Made by a program: the position numbers and the translations under genes
Part shown: piece after piece, positions 59,539 to 64,000 of the stretch
How positions within the stretch are numbered: position 1 is the stretch's first letter
Layout of the letters: every line of letters begins with the position of its first letter
Source: Climacium dendroides
Taxonomy: Eukaryota > Streptophyta > Bryopsida > Hypnales > Climaciaceae
Direction of reading: 5' to 3'
Length of the DNA stretch: 64,000 bases
Assembly (NCBI GenBank): GCA_950106755.1
Contig: OX467082.1
Coordinates: 8,618,001-8,682,000 of the forward strand
Notes under the pieces: model-generated
Databases searched by the model: none
Seen by the model: the letters and a program-made list of their open reading frames with translations, nothing else
What the model was told of the DNA's origin: nothing

Positions 59539-61247
59539 TCATGAAAGTTCTAAAACTACAGGATCGCCACTTTTCAACTCAGTCCGCGAGGGTGCAGGCT
59601 CTCCAAATTTCATAAGATGAAGAGATTCGAAAATAGGTCGTAGTTGCAGAATGACCTGAGCATCCAGATAGTGCTCACATTCGAAACACCAGACGGACAA
59701 GTCCCTGCAGTTCAAACCAGCACATCTTGTCTCAGAAGAGAGTCAAACCAGCACATCTTTTAGTTAAGTGCTAGAGGGTAGAGGATTACTAAAACCGTTA
59801 AGGACCTAATCCCATCTAAACTTAATCCAGTTATCAACACCTCATCTATCCATACACTTCATTGGCCTCCAACTAGCAAGTGGTTTAAGCATACTTCAAT
59901 ATCTAAGAGCATTAATCTTGACTGAAATGGAGTTTTCTAGTGTCACGTATAGCGGTCTTCTAAGTTGTAACTGCATATAAAATTTGTACACTAAAGACAA
60001 AAATCTGATCTCAACAGACTTGATTCTTCTACCCAAAGATCTCTACACAGCTCTTTACAAAAGTACCCAAAGCACACTCCTACACATGTTAAAATGCTTC
60101 AAGTTGCGCACAATTTTATCCCTCTCCCTTGGCCGTTTTAGATGAGTTTCTAGGCAACACCTAAACATACTTAAAACACTTGCCAAAACTGGCGTTAGAG
60201 TGAGAAAGTACCGGAACCCCGCAGCTAGAGGATGGCTGGCGTCTTTGGAATGTGCAAGCATGTGTCCATTGATGTAACGACCACAGAAAACCTCTTGACA
60301 GCTCAAACACAACCAGTTTTCATTCGGATCCTTGCACCTGCAAAAAGATCACGCCGCCATACCTGACAAGTGAGAAATGCCAAGCCCTGGAAACCTTCAA
60401 GCTGCGAACATGTTTCAGTTGCGAATGGCTAGTATGAAGACAATCTCAAGTCACGTGCTGGCATGTATAAGTTCCAAGTACACCCTTGGAGGAGTGGCTC
60501 CAAACAAGTGCCACTCCCAATATTCCTAACAAACCAGTCACAAACTAACTGAACCATAAACCCTAAAGGACCAGGGATTCATGGTTCCAAGATGATCTCA
60601 TTCAGACTGCAAAAAATATAATTCAGATATGGCTGTATCTTACATTAGCAGAATCCATGAAGAACGTCGTCTGGTGTTGGTCAAACGTAATTGAAATTGG
60701 ACAAAAGAAAGTTCCCATATGAACTACACAAAACTACTACAACCAACAAGAATCAACATGAAGTCTGATTGGTCTTCTTCGTTCTATCAGGTATAAAGAA
60801 TTACCTGTGGGCACAAGCTAAAGAAAGCTTACGTTTTACACAATGTATCAAATCGTGGTAAGTTTTGCGTGTCGGCATTCAGGTGATGAAGATGAAGGCA
60901 TTCTGTGTAAGCCTCCACCCATCCTGATCCCTCCCCCACGAAATCGTATCCTAAATCCCCGCCCTGACAGTACAATCCCAGCTCCGTCACAAGGAAAACT
61001 AGAAAACTGCAAAAGATAAGAAATCATCTTCACATAGAAAGCGAATCGATTAGACACGGTGCAAATTTCAGTCGCTTGCTCGGCTCCATGACAGGAAACT
61101 AAAGCAGCCAGGTCGGTGACATGAAACCCTAATTGTGAAATGAGGTCCAAATTTCAAGCTCATGTGATTCAAGGCACGCATGGAGAATGGAAAGACCAGG
61201 GATTAAGAAAGTGCGGAGATTACCTGGGTGTCTGAAACAGTCGCCAT
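59539..61247 (-). CDS. Small HDAC6-type ZnF-UBP protein
   Basis: Four exons, 148 residues: 61247-61224, 60963-60833, 60337-60212, 59704-59539. After MATVSDTQ come SGWVEAYTECLHLHHL, then FDTLCKTCKDPNENWLCLSC and QEVFCGRYINGHMLAHSKDA, SHPLAAGFRDLSVWCFECEH, and the C-terminal LHLMKFGEPAP. The Cys/His ladder and GRYINGHML are those of the ubiquitin-binding BUZ finger at the end of HDAC6, here as a stand-alone protein without a deacetylase domain. Such fingers bind the free C-terminal GlyGly of ubiquitin. Joins of exons 2-3 (phase 2, ACG) and 3-4 (phase 2, CGG) preserve zinc ligands. The acceptor of exon 2 (60963) is one of two possible in-frame choices, so residues 9-13 are uncertain. Confidence 0.88.
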
Positions 61248-63166
61248 GAGCTGTAGCAGCAATCTGCACAACGACGTAGGATAATTGCTGGCTCTGAAGT
61301 GTCTGAAATGTGGGAAAATCCTCGTTAGTATCTCCTTCTCTAATATGGCATTCTTTAATGTCACTTCCTCAGTGCAGTAGCAGTACTCTAATATCACTTC
61401 CTCATTACTCTCAGAGAAAGGACTTCTTATTGTATAAGGTAGCAGCTCCCATAACCGTCAATTTAAGGGTTTTGGACATGATGTCTATTGATAAACATCC
61501 AACAAATTATTGGACCTTACTAGCAAGAGAAAAGAATTCCAATGCACTTTCAAATGTATTTTTTGGACACTGTGAGTATAAGTTGTAAATTTTTAAAGAA
61601 CCAACTGTAGATGCATCTAATACCAACACTAGGGTCTAATATTCAGATGTAGTACATCCTTGTAATCACATCTATTCACTTTATAGGATTTTCCAAGATT
61701 TTAGAAGTGGTGGTTATGGAGATAGTGACGTTTATAGGTGCTACTACCTTAGTTGGAAATTGAAGATAAAAGGATTGGTACTAAGAGAAGACATGAAATT
61801 GGCAAAATGGGAGCAACACACCTGCATGGACAACTTTTGGATAGCTGCTTGAATTGATTAATAGGAATTTTGCTCATGTGAATACATGGATGTTATTGTA
61901 TTGATCACATTGTAAAATAGCCCTATCAACTTCCACAAAGAAAATCATGTCAAAAATCCCAAAATTTGGCCGTGCTTTTTGTTGCTTAGTACTTTTTCTG
62001 TGCAAAAATGGCAATCTAGTTGTCATTCATGCATTATTTAGTTAATAAGGAACTTTCAAAAAATAATTTTCACGTTTGAAAAAAGGTTTGCTCTAGTCAA
62101 AAAATTGTATGGCTTCTAAAACTTAGCCTGAGGTCCTCTATCATTATGGCCACCATTTTTTCACCTATTCAATATTTTGATTCAAATGTAATCCCTTGCG
62201 GACAAATTTATGAACATCCTTTTCAATAAATAAACACTTTCCCTTGAATAGTGAAGAAAGTGGATGAAAAAGGCCTTTGATCCATCCAATAGTTCAATTT
62301 TCAATCATTCAAAGATCCCTATAGACATTTGTGGGCTAACCTTGAAAGTACTGCAATACCTATCACTAAGGTACTTTGCCAAACATGATTCATTTTTGGG
62401 ACAAATGAATGCATTTTTCATTTCTACATTAATCTTGAAAGTCATCCATCAACCAATTTCTAACCTCAACATCCTAATAGGGTTGATATTAAGGGGAGTC
62501 ACGATTGAAGGGTACTAGATTCTTCCTTCACTCAACTCTAAAATACCATTTTATGTATGTTGAAGGTACAGAAAGTGGCATTGAAACTTTAAAATGCTTA
62601 CAAAACTGGATTGTCTTCAATTGATTCATGAATTGTCTTCAATTGATTTATGTAGTTCCATCTCAATTTTTGAACTTGGATGATTACAATGAACTAATTC
62701 ATTGCACTACTTGATTGGTTAATACAAGACAATGTAAGTTATATAGTCTTACAAAGTTGAGAACGATATCTTTGTGCAATAGGAACTCCCTCCATCATCT
62801 CATAAATCCCTAATTAAGCACTCAAATGTCCATATTCTAGATGATGAACATAGTGCTTTTAATAAATGTTTCATCCTAATAATTATCACTTCCAAAGTAA
62901 TATTGGGATCCAAAAAAATACAACCTTCTTATTCGACCAATTTTGTCCAATTTCATGAAAATAGGGAATAAATATATTCATACAAAGATATACAATAAAG
63001 TTCAACAAATAAGAAATATATTTAGTTATTTTAAAGGGTTAAAAGAGCAAGCATTTACTAGATGGATTACAAATGTTTTCAAGAGCTTATTGTGAAAGCT
63101 ACATGGAATGAATGAAGTTCAACAAACTATATTGGAAATAAACATTTTTATATTTTAGTGACAAGA
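61248..63166. other. Promoter of the ZnF-UBP gene and AT-rich spacer
   Basis: The first few hundred bases are the upstream region of the minus-strand ZnF-UBP gene. The rest is AT-rich without a supported gene; short frames lack family features. Confidence 0.4.
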
Positions 63167-64000
63167 TTAACTCCTAAAAGACCATCATCCCTTCAAGGGG
63201 ACAAATGGGATTTTGGGCAAGTACCTATGGGCTGAAGTTTTATCATGATTTTTTGAAACTCTTTTTGAAAGTAAATAAAACTAATAAGCTTCATGGAAAT
63301 AATTTTTTTTCCAATTGGTGCCCGGAAACAAAAGTTATGCCCAAATAAGCTCAAAATAGGGGAAAAGGGGTAGCAAAAAAAGAAATTCAAAATTTGAATT
63401 TTTAAATTTTTTTTCTCATAGATTATATTTTTGCCTAAATAGAAAGCTTTGATTCATTTCATTTGGATTTGTTATGAGAAAGTTATGGACAATCCTGTTT
63501 TTTGGGCAATTTGAGCATCTTCTTAAAAAAATAACTTGTAGGATTCATTTTTGAATGCAATTCTTTCAATTAAAAAAAGATTCCATATGGTTTAATTTGC
63601 TTCCTAGAACGATCTCACCATTGGCATTAGTGCATTTTAATTCCATTTTAGAGATATTAATAATTAAGATTTTCTTTCTATCTCTTACTTACTTCTACTT
63701 AACAAATTTTTTAAAGATTTGAATCTCAAAATTCTCTAGTGCAAAAAATTTAACTTTAGAAGGTTCAAAGTCAAACGATCTAGTCCCACAATGTGCTGAA
63801 ATTTTATTTTTTTCACTCTAAACACAAATATTTGACAATCTGTGTGGCCAAAATTTCTGAAATTTTTTCCACACATTTTCATACTAGTCAGATGTAAGAT
63901 CTTATGGTTAGATGTGCAAAAATAAACAATTAACTTTTTTACTCTTTGCTATAGAAATGGCAGTTTTGAGTGTTTTTTGGCAGAAAGAGGCCTTGGTCCT
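63167..64000 (+). mobile_element. TTAA piggyBac-like element, copy B, cut by window edge
   Basis: Starts TTAACTCCTAAAAGACCAT and runs colinear with copy A at 16270-17176 to the last base of the window, which ends GGCCTTGGTCCT. By comparison with copy A only about 13 bp including the right TTAA are missing. Shared landmarks include TTGGTGCCCGGAAACAAAAG, TTATGAGAAAGTTATGGACA and AGGTTCAAAGTCAAA. The same orientation as copy A. Confidence 0.85.

Noticed and set aside
60552..60576. AAACCCTAAAGGACC in an intron of the ZnF-UBP gene, resembling the TTAA element end
   Set aside because: The border is not TTAA (CATAAACC) and no partner end lies in the intron.
1..64000. CRISPR array, operon, phage or plasmid features
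   Set aside because: All genes are intron-containing plant nuclear genes, and the tandem repeats lack array spacing.

Overview
The window is nuclear DNA of a green land plant or close streptophyte relative. The genes have many short exons with GT-AG introns. The products include a plastid D1-processing protease, a SYP1 syntaxin and a plant-type double glutaredoxin-like protein. Interstitial AAACCCT (plant telomere) motifs are present, and AT-rich spacers are packed with miniature transposons. A piggyBac-type transposase relic, a family I recall as rare in flowering plants, leans towards a non-flowering plant such as a bryophyte, lycophyte or fern. That lean is inference only.

Eight protein genes could be spliced by hand with exon phases that agree throughout: (1) the 5' part of splicing factor SF3B3, minus strand, running off the left edge; (2) a 16-exon HI0933-type FAD oxidoreductase, 6925-11843 plus; (3) a 12-exon glutamate-rich WD-repeat protein (GRWD1/HTD1-like), 20167-24373 minus; (4) a small HMA-like protein without the CxxC metal site, 25005-26394 plus, divergent from gene 3 across a 631-bp promoter; (5) a 15-exon thylakoid C-terminal processing peptidase (CtpA), 32350-38065 plus; (6) a plastid-type protein with two glutaredoxin/GST-N folds, 38944-42148 minus, convergent with CtpA; (7) a SYP132-like Qa-SNARE, 45493-47302 minus; (8) a small HDAC6-type ZnF-UBP protein, 59539-61247 minus. 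They are housekeeping genes from different pathways; nothing suggests a gene cluster.

The accessory content is the transposon landscape. At least six TTAA-bounded elements share ends of the form TTAACCC; three of them are copies of one ~0.9-kb element. A degenerate piggyBac transposase lies inside a putative 6.6-kb TTAA-bounded element (50068-56679). That element carries a complete 1749-bp CACTA element with 3-bp target duplications. Further elements are a 141-bp CACTA miniature element with a CAT duplication, a Stowaway-type MITE, several TA-flanked MITEs (one ending 88 bp before a start codon), a palindromic pair of ~275-bp arms, and several tandem repeats.

The most interesting gene-level signal is in intron 2 of the GRWD1-like gene. 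An ATG-initiated 299-nt open stretch there looks like an organelle presequence and ends at a consensus donor in exactly the phase needed to splice to exon 3. It could be an alternative first exon.
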